Below, in pieces: positions 41,990-51,501 of a DNA stretch of 64,000 nt. The stretch is from assembly GCA_052115395.1 (NCBI GenBank), contig JBFRGO010000001.1; one strand, given 5' to 3'. Under the pieces are notes generated by a model. The model saw only the letters and a program-made list of their open reading frames with translations, was not told where the DNA came from and did not search any database. Position 1 is the first letter of the stretch. Every line of letters starts with the position of its first letter. The position numbers were made by a program, and so were the translations under genes. Origin of the DNA: Noviluteimonas sp052115395 (GTDB taxonomy: Bacteria; Pseudomonadota; Gammaproteobacteria; Xanthomonadales; Xanthomonadaceae).

Positions 41990-44512
41990 TCAGCCCCAGG
42001 CCGACAGATCCTGACGCAACGTGTCGATGCCTGCCCACGGATCCTTGCGCTGCCGCTTGATGCGCGCGAGCGTCTTGTCGATGTCGAACGCATCGCCGCG
42101 CTTGAGCGCCTTGAGTTCGGACCACGCCAGCGGCACCGCGACGGGCGCGCCGGGACGCGCGCGCAAGGAATACGAGGCCACGGCCGTCGCGCCGCGCCCG
42201 TTGCGCAGGTAGTCGACGAAGATCTTGCCGGGGCGCAATTTCAGGGTCGCCGTCGCGAGGTAACGCTCCGGATCGGAACCTGCGAGCGCTTCGGCGAAAC
42301 CTTTCGCGAACTTCTTGACCAGCTTCCAATCGTTCGCCGGCTGCAACGGCACGACGACGTGCAAGCCCTTGCCGCCGGTCGCGCGCAGGAAGGATTCGAG
42401 GTTCAGCTGTGCGAGCAAGTCGCGCACGTGCGTCGCGGCGCGTTTGACTTCGGCGAAGGGGACGTTCGGCCCGGGGTCGAGATCGAAGATCACGCGATCG
42501 GCGCGGTCGGGATCATCGGCGTGCGCGCCCCACGGATGGAACTCGAGCGAATTGAACTGCACCAGTTCCATCAGGCCCGCGACATCGTCGACGACCAGGT
42601 AATTCGCGTTGATGCCGGCTTCTTCCTTCAGGCGCACGAAGCGCACGATCTCCAGCCCCGCCGTATGGTGCTTCTGGAAAAAGCACGCCTTGCCCACGCC
42701 ATCGGGGCAGCGGATGACCGACAACGGGCGGCCGGCGATTTCCTTCAACAGCCGCGGCGCGACGGCCTTGTAGTAATCGGCCACCTGCTGCTTGGTGATG
42801 TTGCGATCGGGGAAGATGATCTTGGTCGGGCTGCTCAGGCGCACGTCGGGGGCCGGGGCGCGTTCGCGCGCGGCGGTTTTCTTCGCGGCTTTCTTCGCCG
42901 GCTTCCCGCGATCGGAGTCGAGCAGGTCGCCGACGTCCTTGTCCAGGCGCACGGTCTTCAACGAGGGCTGCCGCAGGATGCCGGAGTTGCCCAGCCCGCG
43001 AATGAACACCTCCACGACGAACAGCGGCGGAAACCAAGTCGCGCGCTTGAGCTCGGCGTCCAGTGGAATCGGCACGTGCACGCTCGGCTTCGAAGATCCG
43101 ATGTCCCCGATGTGTTTGGACAACTCGCGCAACTGCGTGCTCGAAAACCCCGTGCCCACGCGGCCCGCATACACCCAGCCGTGCGTCGGGTCGGGCCGCG
43201 CGAGGAGCAGCGACCCGAAACCCGTGCGCGATCCCTGGCCTTTCGTCGTACCGACCACCGCGAACTCGTCCGAATCCAGGTGCTTGGTCTTGCGCCAGTC
43301 GTCGCTGCGGCCGGCGGTATAGGGTCGATCGGCGCGCTTGGAAATGATGCCTTCGAACTGTTGTTCCGATGCGAGCGCGAACGCCTCCGCGCCTTGATCG
43401 CCGGGCACGTGCGAGCTGTACGACAGGTGCGGGATCGGTGTGGCGAGCAGGGTTTCGAGCAGCGCCTTGCGTTCGGTCAGCGGCGCCTTGCGGATGTCGA
43501 TGCCATCGATGTGCAACAGATCGAACAACACGTAGGCCAGGCCGCCCTGTTCGTCGCCCGACAGCGTGGACTGCAGCAGGTTGAAATCGGCCTGTGTACC
43601 GCGGCCGGCAATGAGCTCGCCGTCGAGTGCGGCGCTTTTCAAGCCCAGTTGCTCGAGCGCACCCCGCAACTCGGGCACCTTGTCCGTCCATTCGATCGCG
43701 TTGCGCGACCAGATGCGGACCTTGCCGTCGACGATGGTGGAGACCAGGCGATAACCATCCCACTTCACTTCGTGGATCCATTGCGCGCCGTTGGGCGCGG
43801 TCTCGCCGAGTTTCGCCAGTTGCGGTTCGAAGGCTTCGTTGCGCAACGTGGCCTTTTTCGCGCCGGGCAGCTTCGCGGCTTTGGCGGCCCAGTCGACCTT
43901 GCGGCGTGTTTTCGGAGTGACCTTCTTCGCCGCTTTCTTCGCGACCTTTTTGCCCTTCGGCGGCGTCACGTCGCCCAGCAAGTCATCGGCTTCCACCTTG
44001 CCCGCATACGCATCGTCCTCCTTGAACAACAGCCACTGCGGCTGGCGCGCGGGCTTGCCCGAACGCACCAGGTGCCATTCGCCCTTGAGCTTGTCGCCGA
44101 ACAATTCGAACCGCAGGTGGCCCTTGGCCAGTTGCGCTTCGGGATCGAAGGGCGTGGTCCACACGCCGTGGTCGAATTGCGCGACATGGCCGCCGCCGTA
44201 TTCGCCCTGCGGGATGTCGCCTTCGAAGGTCGCGTAGGACAGCGGGTGATCCTCCACTTCCACGGCCATGCGCTTGACCTTCGGGTCGTAACTCGGGCCC
44301 TTGGGCACGGCCCAGCTCTTGAGCGCGTCGCCCACCTGCAGGCGGAAGTCGTAATGCCGGCGCGAGGCGTGGTGCAGTTGCACGACGAAGATCGGGCGGT
44401 GGACGACGGGCGTCGCGCGTTTGGCGGCCTTCTTCGCCGGTGCGCGCGCTTCGGGCGACGGTTCGCGCGTCTTCTCGAAATGCCGCTTGCGGCGGTATTC
44501 GGTGAGGCTCAT
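41990..44512 (-). CDS. ligD: DNA ligase D, three-domain NHEJ enzyme
   Basis: This 840-residue ATP-dependent ligase joins broken DNA ends with Ku. Domain order is phosphoesterase (about 38-160, HHASRRHYDFRL at 47-58), a Lys/Ala-rich linker, the ligase core with nucleotidyl Lys250 (HEVKWDGYR) and OB fold, a second Lys/Ala linker, and the primase-polymerase (about 560-840) with FDLDPG metal motif. This phosphoesterase-ligase-polymerase order is the Pseudomonas type. No ku gene is within the window, so Ku, if present, is elsewhere. Confidence 0.95.
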   Translation of the reverse strand: MSLTEYRRKRHFEKTREPSPEARAPAKKAAKRATPVVHRPIFVVQLHHASRRHYDFRLQVGDALKSWAVPKGPSYDPKVKRMAVEVEDHPLSYATFEGDIPQGEYGGGHVAQFDHGVWTTPFDPEAQLAKGHLRFELFGDKLKGEWHLVRSGKPARQPQWLLFKEDDAYAGKVEADDLLGDVTPPKGKKVAKKAAKKVTPKTRRKVDWAAKAAKLPGAKKATLRNEAFEPQLAKLGETAPNGAQWIHEVKWDGYRLVSTIVDGKVRIWSRNAIEWTDKVPELRGALEQLGLKSAALDGELIAGRGTQADFNLLQSTLSGDEQGGLAYVLFDLLHIDGIDIRKAPLTERKALLETLLATPIPHLSYSSHVPGDQGAEAFALASEQQFEGIISKRADRPYTAGRSDDWRKTKHLDSDEFAVVGTTKGQGSRTGFGSLLLARPDPTHGWVYAGRVGTGFSSTQLRELSKHIGDIGSSKPSVHVPIPLDAELKRATWFPPLFVVEVFIRGLGNSGILRQPSLKTVRLDKDVGDLLDSDRGKPAKKAAKKTAARERAPAPDVRLSSPTKIIFPDRNITKQQVADYYKAVAPRLLKEIAGRPLSVIRCPDGVGKACFFQKHHTAGLEIVRFVRLKEEAGINANYLVVDDVAGLMELVQFNSLEFHPWGAHADDPDRADRVIFDLDPGPNVPFAEVKRAATHVRDLLAQLNLESFLRATGGKGLHVVVPLQPANDWKLVKKFAKGFAEALAGSDPERYLATATLKLRPGKIFVDYLRNGRGATAVASYSLRARPGAPVAVPLAWSELKALKRGDAFDIDKTLARIKRQRKDPWAGIDTLRQDLSAWG

Positions 44513-44581
44513 TTCGTCACGAATCCTGCACGCCGAAGCGGGGTATCAGGACGCTATCCAAGGCATGCGAAGGAGATCGTG

Positions 44582-44764
44582 ATGGCGGACAAACGCGAAC
44601 TCAATCAACCCAACCCCGGCGACAAGCGCCTGCAGCGGCGCGACAACAAGGGGCGGTTCGCCGAATCCGACGACCTGGGGCGCTCGCTCGCGAAGGACCA
44701 GCATCAGGACGCCAAGCACGACGCCGAGCCGGGGCAGGGCGACCGGGGCGACCGCAAGCACTAG
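44582..44764 (+). CDS. Small hydrophilic protein, unknown function
   Basis: This is a 60-residue frame with an excellent AAGGAG ribosome site 6 bases upstream. It is highly charged (MADKRELNQPNPGDKRLQRRD...), with no hydrophobic core, and is likely disordered. It is divergent from ligD with a 69-base shared upstream region and is followed by the SRAP gene after 30 bases, so it may belong to a DNA-repair or stress group. No family was recognised. Confidence 0.65.
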   Translation: MADKRELNQPNPGDKRLQRRDNKGRFAESDDLGRSLAKDQHQDAKHDAEPGQGDRGDRKH

Positions 44765-44794
44765 TTCCTCCGCCGCCTGCGCTAGCATCCCCGC

Positions 44795-45487
44795 ATGTGC
44801 GGCCGATTCACCCGTGACTTCACGTGGCAGCAGGTGCGCGCGTTTTCGCACATGCTGGACTTGGTCGTGCCCGACGAAGACCCGACGCCGGCCTGGAACA
44901 TCGCTCCCACCGATCCGCATCCGGTCATCGTCGCGCACGGCGATGGCGGGCTGGTGCAGGAAATGCGTTGGGGCCTGCTCCCGCCGTGGCAGCGGGACAC
45001 CAAGCTGGCCTTCAGTACGATCAACGCGCGCCTGGAATCGATCGCCGAGAAACCCGCCTTCCGCGGCGCATGGAAACAACGTCGCGCACTCGTCCCCGCA
45101 TCGGGGTACTACGAGTGGCCTGTGATCGACGGCAAGAAGCGCCCGCACTGGGTCCACCTCGATGACGCACCGGTGATGTTGTTCGGTGGCGTTTGGGAAA
45201 CGCGGCCCGATGGCGCCGGCGGCGCGTTGCTGACCTACAGCATCGTGACGCGCGCGGCCGATCCGGTGATCCGCCCCGTGCACGACCGCATGCCGCTGAT
45301 CCTCCCGCCCGAGGTGCTGCACGACTGGTTGCACGGCGACGCCGACGAGGCGATGGCCATCGCGCATGCCGTGCCCGAGCCTGCGCTGGTGTTCCATGAA
45401 GTCGACCCGGCGGTCGGCAACGTACGCAACCAGGGTCCGCACTTGGTCGCTCCCATGCCGTGCGCCGCCGACGGCCTGTTTCCCTGA
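44795..45487 (+). CDS. SRAP/HMCES-family protein (SOS response-associated peptidase, YedK-like)
   Basis: This 230-residue protein protects abasic sites in single-stranded DNA by forming a covalent link through Cys2, the residue right after the initiator Met (MCGRFTRDF). Other conserved motifs are WNIAPTDPHPV, TINARLESIAEKPAF, SGYYEWPV and HDRMPLILP. Length fits the family (about 220). Its position next to ligD suggests a repair island. Confidence 0.94.
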   Translation: MCGRFTRDFTWQQVRAFSHMLDLVVPDEDPTPAWNIAPTDPHPVIVAHGDGGLVQEMRWGLLPPWQRDTKLAFSTINARLESIAEKPAFRGAWKQRRALVPASGYYEWPVIDGKKRPHWVHLDDAPVMLFGGVWETRPDGAGGALLTYSIVTRAADPVIRPVHDRMPLILPPEVLHDWLHGDADEAMAIAHAVPEPALVFHEVDPAVGNVRNQGPHLVAPMPCAADGLFP

Positions 45488-45558
45488 GCATTTCCCTGAA
45501 AAGTGACTGCGTGCCAAACTCCCGCCGGCCACGAATGCCAGAGCTGGGGGGAGATCCA

Positions 45559-46839
45559 ATGCGGGACGTCGCATCGGCACGCATTGCCGTCATCGGCCTG
45601 GGCTACGTCGGCTTGCCGCTCGCCGTCGCCTTCGGGCGCGCGCATGAAACCCTGGGCTTCGACATCGACGCCACGCGCGTGGCCTCGCTGCAGGGCGGGG
45701 AGGGCGACCGCAACCGCGAGGTGACGCCGGACGAACTCGCGCACGCCGCGCGATTGCGCTTCAGCGCATCGCCGGCGGACCTGCGCGACTGCGACGTCTT
45801 CATCGTCACCGTCCCGACGCCGATCGACGAACACAAGCGCCCCGACTTCAGCCCGCTGATCAGCGCCAGCCGGACGATCGGCGCGGTGCTCAAGCGCGGC
45901 GACGTGGTGGTTTACGAATCCACGGTGTATCCGGGCGCGACCGAAGAGATCTGCGTCCCCGAGCTCGAACGCGCCTCGGGCCTGCGCTTCAACCACGACT
46001 TCACCGTGGGCTACAGCCCCGAGCGCATCAACCCGGGCGACCGCGAGCGCCGCCTGACCAACATCCCGAAGGTCACCTCCGGCTCCACGCCCGAGGCGGC
46101 GGATTTCGTCGACGCGTTGTACGCGACGATCATCACCGCCGGCACGCACAAGGCTTCAAGCATCCAGGTGGCCGAGGCCTCCAAGGTGATCGAGAACACG
46201 CAGCGCGACGTCAACATCGCGTTGATGAACGAGTTCGCGCTGATCTTCCATCGCCTCGGGATCGACACGACCGAAGTGCTGGCGGCCGCCTCCACCAAGT
46301 GGAACTTCCTGCCGTTCCGGCCCGGCCTGGTCGGCGGGCATTGCATCGGCGTGGACCCGTACTACCTGATCCAGAAGGCGCAGGCGCACGGCTACTACCC
46401 CGACATCCTCCTGGCGTGCCGCCGCATCAACGATGCGATGGGCCACCAGGTCGCCGCCGAGGTGGTGAAGCTGATGGTGCAGCGCGGGCTCACGGTGGCC
46501 GGCGCGCGCATCCTGTTGCTGGGCCTGACGTTCAAGGAAAACTGCCCCGACCTGCGCAACACGCGCGTGGTGGAGCTGGCCGGGGAACTCGAGGAGTACC
46601 GCGCGGTCGTGGATATCCATGACCCGTGGGCCGATCCGCGCGAGGCGCTGCAGGAATACGGCATCCGCCTGGTCGAGGACCCCATTGCGGGTGCCTATGA
46701 CGCGGTCGTGATCGCCGTGGGGCATGATGACTTCAAGGCGATGGGCGTGGCGGGCCTGCGCCGCCTGGGCCACGAACGCACCGTGTACTACGACATCAAG
46801 GGCGTGTTCCCGAAGGATGCGGTGGACGCGCGGCTCTAG
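45559..46839 (+). CDS. Nucleotide-sugar dehydrogenase, TviB/WbpO-type
   Basis: This 426-residue enzyme oxidises a UDP-sugar (UDP-GlcNAc or UDP-GalNAc type) to the uronate for surface polysaccharide. It has an N-terminal NAD-binding Rossmann motif GLGYVGLPLA, PTPIDEHKRPD and ESTVYPGATEE, the catalytic Cys in GGHCIGVDPYYL, and a C-terminal UDP-binding domain with LGLTFKENCPDLRNT. The start at 45559 follows GGGGGGAGAT and gives a normal N-terminus. No other capsule genes are adjacent. Confidence 0.9.
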   Translation: MRDVASARIAVIGLGYVGLPLAVAFGRAHETLGFDIDATRVASLQGGEGDRNREVTPDELAHAARLRFSASPADLRDCDVFIVTVPTPIDEHKRPDFSPLISASRTIGAVLKRGDVVVYESTVYPGATEEICVPELERASGLRFNHDFTVGYSPERINPGDRERRLTNIPKVTSGSTPEAADFVDALYATIITAGTHKASSIQVAEASKVIENTQRDVNIALMNEFALIFHRLGIDTTEVLAAASTKWNFLPFRPGLVGGHCIGVDPYYLIQKAQAHGYYPDILLACRRINDAMGHQVAAEVVKLMVQRGLTVAGARILLLGLTFKENCPDLRNTRVVELAGELEEYRAVVDIHDPWADPREALQEYGIRLVEDPIAGAYDAVVIAVGHDDFKAMGVAGLRRLGHERTVYYDIKGVFPKDAVDARL

Positions 46840-46873
46840 ACCTACGCGCAGTGGACCCCACGAAGAAGGTCGC

Positions 46874-48502
46874 ATGTCCCTCAGTCGCTACTTCCTGTAC
46901 ATCGCGAGCCTGGTCCTCACCGTCGTCTTCGCCTGGGTCGCGTTTCGCGATCCCACGTGGGCCTGGGCCCTGGTCGTCGCCGCGGGCGTGGCCGCCATCG
47001 GCACGGTCGACCTGTTCCAGAAGAAGAGCACGCTGCGCCGCAACTACCCCGTGCTCGCGCACTTCCGTTATGGCCTGGAATCCATCGGCCCGGAAATGCG
47101 GCAGTACTTCATCGAATCGGACATCGCCGAAACGCCGTTCTCGCGCCAGCAGCGCGCGTTGATCTACCAACGCTCCAAGTCGGTGCGCGACACCCGCCCC
47201 TTCGGCACGCTGCACGATGTCTACAGCGTCGACTACGAATGGATCAACCATTCGCTCTCGCCGGCGGCGATTCCCACCGACGATTTCCGCATCGACATCG
47301 GCCCCAATTGCGCGAAGCCGTATTCGGCCAGCGTGTTCAACATTTCCGCGATGAGCTGGGGCGCGTTGTCGGCCGCCGCGATCCGCGCGTTGAACGAAGG
47401 CGCGCGGCGCGGCAAGTTCTACCACGACACCGGCGAGGGTTCGATCTCGCCGTATCACCTGGAAAATGGCGGCGACCTGGTCTGGGAGATCGGCTCGGGT
47501 TACTTCGGTTGCCGCGATGCGAAGGGCGGGTTCGATCCCGACAAGTTCGCGATCGCCGCGCAGCGCGAATCGGTGCGCATGATCGAAGTGAAACTTTCGC
47601 AGGGCGCCAAGCCCGGCCATGGCGGCGTGTTGCCCGGTGCGAAGGTCACGCAGGAAGTCGCCGATACGCGCGGCGTCGCACCCGGCGTGGATTGCGTGTC
47701 GCCGGCCAAGCATTCGGCGTTCTCCACGCCCGTGGGCTTGCTGCAATTCGTCGCGAAACTGCGCGAACTCTCCGGCGGCAAGCCGACCGGTTTCAAACTC
47801 GCGATCGGCCATCCGTGGGAATGGTTCGGCATCGCCAAGGCGATGCATGAAACCGGCCTGCTGCCAGACTTCATCGTCGTGGATGGGGCCGAAGGCGGCA
47901 CGGGCGCGGCGCCCTCGGAGTTCATCGACCACGTCGGCGTGCCGATGCACGAAGCGCTGATGCTCGTGCACAACACGCTGGTGGGCCTGGACCTGCGCGA
48001 CAAGATCCGCATCGGCGCGGCGGGGCGCATCGTGAGCGCGTTCGACATGGCCAAGACCATGGCGATGGGCGCGGACTGGTGCAACGCCGGGCGTGGTTTC
48101 ATGTTCGCGCTGGGGTGCATCCAGTCGCTCTCGTGCCACACCGACAAATGCCCGACGGGCGTGGCGACGCAGGACCCGCGCCGCTTCAAACAACTCGACC
48201 TGCAAGACAAGGCCACGCGCGTCCACAACTTCCACCAGAACACCGTGCATGCCTTGCGCGATCTATTGTGCGCAGCGGGGCTGGATCATCCGGGGCAACT
48301 CGGGCCCGAACACATCCTGCGTCGCGTGTCGCCGATCGAAGTGCGCTCGCTCGCGGCGATCTACAACTTCCTCACGCCGGGCGAATTGTTGACGACGGTG
48401 CCCGACCACGCCGTATTCCAGCAGTTCTGGGCCGACGCGCGCAGCGACACTTTCGATGCGCCGGCGAAGGTCAGCGCGATGCGGATCGGCAAATCGGTCT
48501 AG
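46874..48502 (+). CDS. FMN-binding glutamate-synthase-like membrane protein
   Basis: This 542-residue protein has two N-terminal membrane helices (about residues 7-45), then the glutamate-synthase central/FMN domain: ISAMSWGALSAAAIRALNEGA, KLSQGAKPGHGGVLPG, VVDGAEGGTGAAPSEF and RIGAAGRIVSAFDMAK. A 3Fe-4S motif CIQSLSCHTDKCPTGVA follows. Such stand-alone proteins lack the amidotransferase domain; their reaction is unknown. The membrane anchor suggests a role at the inner membrane. It starts 34 bases after the dehydrogenase. Confidence 0.88.
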   Translation: MSLSRYFLYIASLVLTVVFAWVAFRDPTWAWALVVAAGVAAIGTVDLFQKKSTLRRNYPVLAHFRYGLESIGPEMRQYFIESDIAETPFSRQQRALIYQRSKSVRDTRPFGTLHDVYSVDYEWINHSLSPAAIPTDDFRIDIGPNCAKPYSASVFNISAMSWGALSAAAIRALNEGARRGKFYHDTGEGSISPYHLENGGDLVWEIGSGYFGCRDAKGGFDPDKFAIAAQRESVRMIEVKLSQGAKPGHGGVLPGAKVTQEVADTRGVAPGVDCVSPAKHSAFSTPVGLLQFVAKLRELSGGKPTGFKLAIGHPWEWFGIAKAMHETGLLPDFIVVDGAEGGTGAAPSEFIDHVGVPMHEALMLVHNTLVGLDLRDKIRIGAAGRIVSAFDMAKTMAMGADWCNAGRGFMFALGCIQSLSCHTDKCPTGVATQDPRRFKQLDLQDKATRVHNFHQNTVHALRDLLCAAGLDHPGQLGPEHILRRVSPIEVRSLAAIYNFLTPGELLTTVPDHAVFQQFWADARSDTFDAPAKVSAMRIGKSV

Positions 48503-48513
48503 TCCAAGCGGGT

Positions 48514-49188
48514 CTAGCGCTCGTGGCGCAGCGACCAGAACCCGATGTCGCGCCGCAGGCGGAAACCGATGCGCTCGTACATTTCCTTCGCGCGCTCGTT
48601 TTCGTGGCTGACGTGGAGGAAGGGCTGGACGTTCGACGCGATCAGGTCGTTGGTCAGGAAGGCCATCAATCGCCGCGCATAACCGCGTCCGTTGCAGTCC
48701 GGGTGCGTGCAGACGGCGCTGACTTCGCGCGTGGTCGTCGAACCCAGGCGTTCGCCGATCATCGCCGCGAGCTGGCCGCCTTCGTAGATGCCGAAGTAGC
48801 GGCCCATTTCCATCGTGCGCGGGCGGAAGTAGTGCGGGTACACCGATGCGGTGAGTGCGAGGACATCATCGCGATGGTCGAAGCCCAGCGGGATGATCGG
48901 CGGTCCGTCGACGCCCGGCAGCGGCGCATCGCACACCATCTGCGCGAGCGGCGGGTAGGCGTGCATCTTCGTGTCGCGCATCTGCTTCGGGGCCACGCCC
49001 AGCAGGTAGACGGTTTCCACCGGGGCGATCAACGCGTCCAGCGCATCGTCGACGTCGCTGGATTCGTCGGGCACCGCGAAGAACGGCGCATACGCAGACG
49101 GATACCGCAGCGCCACGCCCGCTTGCATCGCGATGCCGTGGTGCAAGGTGCGCAAGGCGGCGTGGATGGGGTTGTCGAGGTCGTCCAT
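48514..49188 (-). CDS. GNAT-family N-acetyltransferase
   Basis: This 224-residue protein has a C-terminal GNAT core: VSAVCTHPDCNGRGYARRLM is the acetyl-CoA pyrophosphate loop (Q/RxxGxG/A type), followed by FLHVSHENERAKEMYERIGF. The N-terminal half is less typical and may bind substrate. The substrate is not known. It is in the same direction as the DUF4239 gene 5 bases upstream, and convergent with the FMN gene. Confidence 0.85.
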   Translation of the reverse strand: MDDLDNPIHAALRTLHHGIAMQAGVALRYPSAYAPFFAVPDESSDVDDALDALIAPVETVYLLGVAPKQMRDTKMHAYPPLAQMVCDAPLPGVDGPPIIPLGFDHRDDVLALTASVYPHYFRPRTMEMGRYFGIYEGGQLAAMIGERLGSTTTREVSAVCTHPDCNGRGYARRLMAFLTNDLIASNVQPFLHVSHENERAKEMYERIGFRLRRDIGFWSLRHER

Positions 49189-49193
49189 GGCGA

Positions 49194-49949
49194 TCAGAGT
49201 CCGGAGGCGATCGCGCCGCGCGCTTGTTCGAAAGCGTCCGGTTCCACGCGCACCAAGCCACCGAAGGGGCGCGAGAGGTCGTGGATCATGTACAGCACCA
49301 GGCCCGAATACAGCGCGTAGGTGCCGACGATCAACAGGTGTTTGCGCGACGGCGAATAGATGAACATCAGGGCGCCGATCAGCGCGAGCCCCACGATGGC
49401 CGCGAACCAGAATTCGAAGGGCACGTGCATCGCCGATTCGTAACCGCGGATCTGCCGCTGGCGCTGGATGGTCCACAGATCGGTTTCGAGCGCCTGCGCG
49501 AGCAGTTGCTCCCGGCGGCTGGTCGGCGCAAGGGCGAGCACGCTGCCTTGCAACGCGCGGGCGGCGACCCAGCCCGCGGCGCTGACCTGGCCCGTGGCTT
49601 CCTGCGCCGGCCAATCCTGGTCGATGACCGCATCGATGTAGCGCGCGGCAGCGGCCTGCACGGCGGGCGCGCGGTAATCGCGGGCGAGGAAGTAGGCGTG
49701 TTCGACGGCCGCGGCCTCGGTCCGCAGGTCCGCGCGCAACTCGCCGGCCTGCGAGACGACATGGCCGAACACCAGGCCGAGGATCAGGCCGTGCAATACG
49801 CCCAGGCGCATGGTGATGTCGCGCGCGAGATCGCGGGTTTCGCCGGGGTGCTCGTGCCCGTGGTGCCGGCGCATCCACGCCGCGGGCAGGACGGCGGCGA
49901 AGAAGGCGACCAGCACGAAGCCCACGGCGATGATCAGGCTCGTCCACAT
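49194..49949 (-). CDS. DUF4239-family (bestrophin-like) membrane protein
   Basis: This is a 251-residue protein with a first helix at the N-terminus, a second near GVLHGLILGLVFGHVV, a long cytoplasmic helical domain, and two helices near the C-terminus (about residues 180-225). The pattern matches the bestrophin-like DUF4239 family; function is not established. It overlaps nothing and is 19 bases from the arsC-like gene on the same strand. Confidence 0.7.
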   Translation of the reverse strand: MWTSLIIAVGFVLVAFFAAVLPAAWMRRHHGHEHPGETRDLARDITMRLGVLHGLILGLVFGHVVSQAGELRADLRTEAAAVEHAYFLARDYRAPAVQAAAARYIDAVIDQDWPAQEATGQVSAAGWVAARALQGSVLALAPTSRREQLLAQALETDLWTIQRQRQIRGYESAMHVPFEFWFAAIVGLALIGALMFIYSPSRKHLLIVGTYALYSGLVLYMIHDLSRPFGGLVRVEPDAFEQARGAIASGL

Positions 49950-49968
49950 GGCCGCAATGTACTCCCGG

Positions 49969-50313
49969 TCAGAGCAGTTGCAGGACGTTCTCGATGGGGC
50001 GGCCGATGACCGCGCGGTCGCCGCGGACGAAGATCGGGCGCTCGATGAGGATGGGATGGGCGTGCATGGCGTCGATCAGCGCCGCCTCGTCCAGCGACGG
50101 GTCGGCCAGCCCGAGGTCCTTGTAGGCGTCCTCGCCGGTGCGCAGGAGGGCGCGGGCCGGCAGGCCGAGCTTGCGGACGATCGCGCGCAGCTCGGCTTTG
50201 CTGGGGGGCGTGTCCAGATAGGCGACGACGTCCGGTTCGACCCCGTGTTCGGCCAGCAGCGCGAGCGCGCCGCGCGACTTGGAACAACGCGGATTGTGGA
50301 AGAACTTGTCCAT
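49969..50313 (-). CDS. ArsC-family arsenate reductase (YfgD-like)
   Basis: This 114-residue thioredoxin-fold protein has the ArsC/Spx-type active site HNPRCSKSRGAL with Cys10, then LDTPPSKAELRAIV and HPILIERPIF and RGDRAVIGRP, all standard for the glutaredoxin-dependent arsenate reductase family. Closest by pattern is the YfgD type, whose substrate is uncertain. No other ars gene is near. An alternative longer frame exists upstream but the family starts here. Confidence 0.88.
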   Translation of the reverse strand: MDKFFHNPRCSKSRGALALLAEHGVEPDVVAYLDTPPSKAELRAIVRKLGLPARALLRTGEDAYKDLGLADPSLDEAALIDAMHAHPILIERPIFVRGDRAVIGRPIENVLQLL

Positions 50314-50464
50314 GCCGGCATTGTAGGTCCGGCCCGCGAAAAAATAATTGCGGCCGCTTGCACACTGAATGCGCACAACGCACCAAAAACGCGTTGAATG
50401 CATGAACTTCCCGCGATAACGTCGGTCCGTGGCTTGGGGAAGCCGACTGTCGGGGATGTACGCA

Positions 50465-51040
50465 ATGAAACGGGGTTTGATTCTTGCCATCGCGCTGTGC
50501 GCATGCGGCACGGCGCTGGTCGTCGACGCGGCCGAGCCGCAGGTCGTGGTCGACAGCCGCTATTCCAGCGACGCCGGCTTCCTGCCCGCGGTCAACGCCG
50601 CGCGCGACGCCGCGGCCGGCTTCGCGCTTTCGCGCGCGATGCTGACCAACGTGGTCGCCAAACACTGCAGCGAAATCGACGTCGCCCACGCGCTGCGCGC
50701 CGACGAAGCCCGCAATCGCTGGTGGCAGCACAACGAAACCACGGTCGGCGCGGCCAAGGGCTACGTGCAGTTGCAGCGCGCCATCGTCCAGGTCAAGCAG
50801 GGCGAAGCGGCGGCCACGCAGTATCGCGACGGCGTCATGGCGCAGGCCAAGGCCGATGCGATCGCCACCATGGAAAGCTGGTTCCCGGAAGGCAAGCAGG
50901 ACGGCGCGACCTGCGACAAGGTCGTCGACGAATACTTCGCCGGCACGCGCGACATCGGCCGCAGCGAGGAATACGGCACGGTCCTGGGCCGGCTGGAAGG
51001 CGACATGCAGGCCTGGCGGGACGCCCAGCGCACCGAGTGA
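50465..51040 (+). CDS. Exported hypothetical protein
   Basis: This is a 191-residue protein with a signal peptide (RGLILAIALCACGTALVVDA, the cysteines could form a lipobox only loosely). The mature part is helical with two cysteines (KHCSEID and ATCDKVV) that may form a disulfide. No family was recognised. The upstream 150-base divergent gap holds an inverted repeat CAACGC/GCGTTG (50376-50396) that could be an operator. Confidence 0.7.
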   Translation: MKRGLILAIALCACGTALVVDAAEPQVVVDSRYSSDAGFLPAVNAARDAAAGFALSRAMLTNVVAKHCSEIDVAHALRADEARNRWWQHNETTVGAAKGYVQLQRAIVQVKQGEAAATQYRDGVMAQAKADAIATMESWFPEGKQDGATCDKVVDEYFAGTRDIGRSEEYGTVLGRLEGDMQAWRDAQRTE

Positions 51041-51079
51041 GCCATGCGATCATGGCGGGCCCGCGCACGAGCCCGCCCG

Positions 51080-51415
51080 ATGTCCACGCCTTGCCCGCAA
51101 TGCACGCTTCAGAACACCTACGTCGACGGGGCCAACCACGTCTGCGCCGACTGCGGATTCGAATGGCCGGTGGCGGGTGAGGACGCGGCGGTCGCCGCGC
51201 TGGTGGTACGCGACAGCAACGGCAACACGCTCGCCGACGGCGACACGGTCGTCGTGATCAAGGACCTGAAGGTCAAGGGCAGTTCGATCCCGCTCAAGCA
51301 GGGCACGGTGATCAAGCACATCCGCCTGGTGCCCGACGATGCCGAACATATCGAAGGCCACTCCGACAAGATCAAGGGCCTGGTGCTGAAGACCTGCTTC
51401 CTGCGCAAGGCGTGA
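51080..51415 (+). CDS. PhnA/YjdM-family zinc-ribbon protein
   Basis: This 111-residue protein has an N-terminal zinc ribbon (CPQC ... CADC at about residues 5-8 and 22-25) and a C-terminal PhnA domain: VVRDSNGNTLADGDTVVVIK, KGSSIPLKQGTVIKHI and IKGLVLKTCFLRK. Despite the name it is not a phosphonoacetate hydrolase in most bacteria; the role is unknown. The ATG at 51080 places the ribbon at the usual distance. Confidence 0.9.
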   Translation: MSTPCPQCTLQNTYVDGANHVCADCGFEWPVAGEDAAVAALVVRDSNGNTLADGDTVVVIKDLKVKGSSIPLKQGTVIKHIRLVPDDAEHIEGHSDKIKGLVLKTCFLRKA

Positions 51416-51433
51416 GGCGCGGGCGGGGGTGAA

Positions 51434-51452
51434 AAAGGCCAAAATGGCCTTT
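51434..51452. promoter_or_regulatory. 19-base palindrome ahead of the toxin-antitoxin pair
   Basis: AAAGGCCA-AAA-TGGCCTTT is an exact inverted repeat with 8-base arms, 19 bases after the PhnA stop and 50 before the antitoxin start. It may be the operator through which the antitoxin autoregulates, or the hairpin of a terminator for the PhnA gene (TTTGTG follows). Confidence 0.5.
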
Positions 51453-51501
51453 GTGTCCAAAAAGGGGTAGATTCGGCCCATTCCCGCCCCAGGAGCCGGA
51501 C

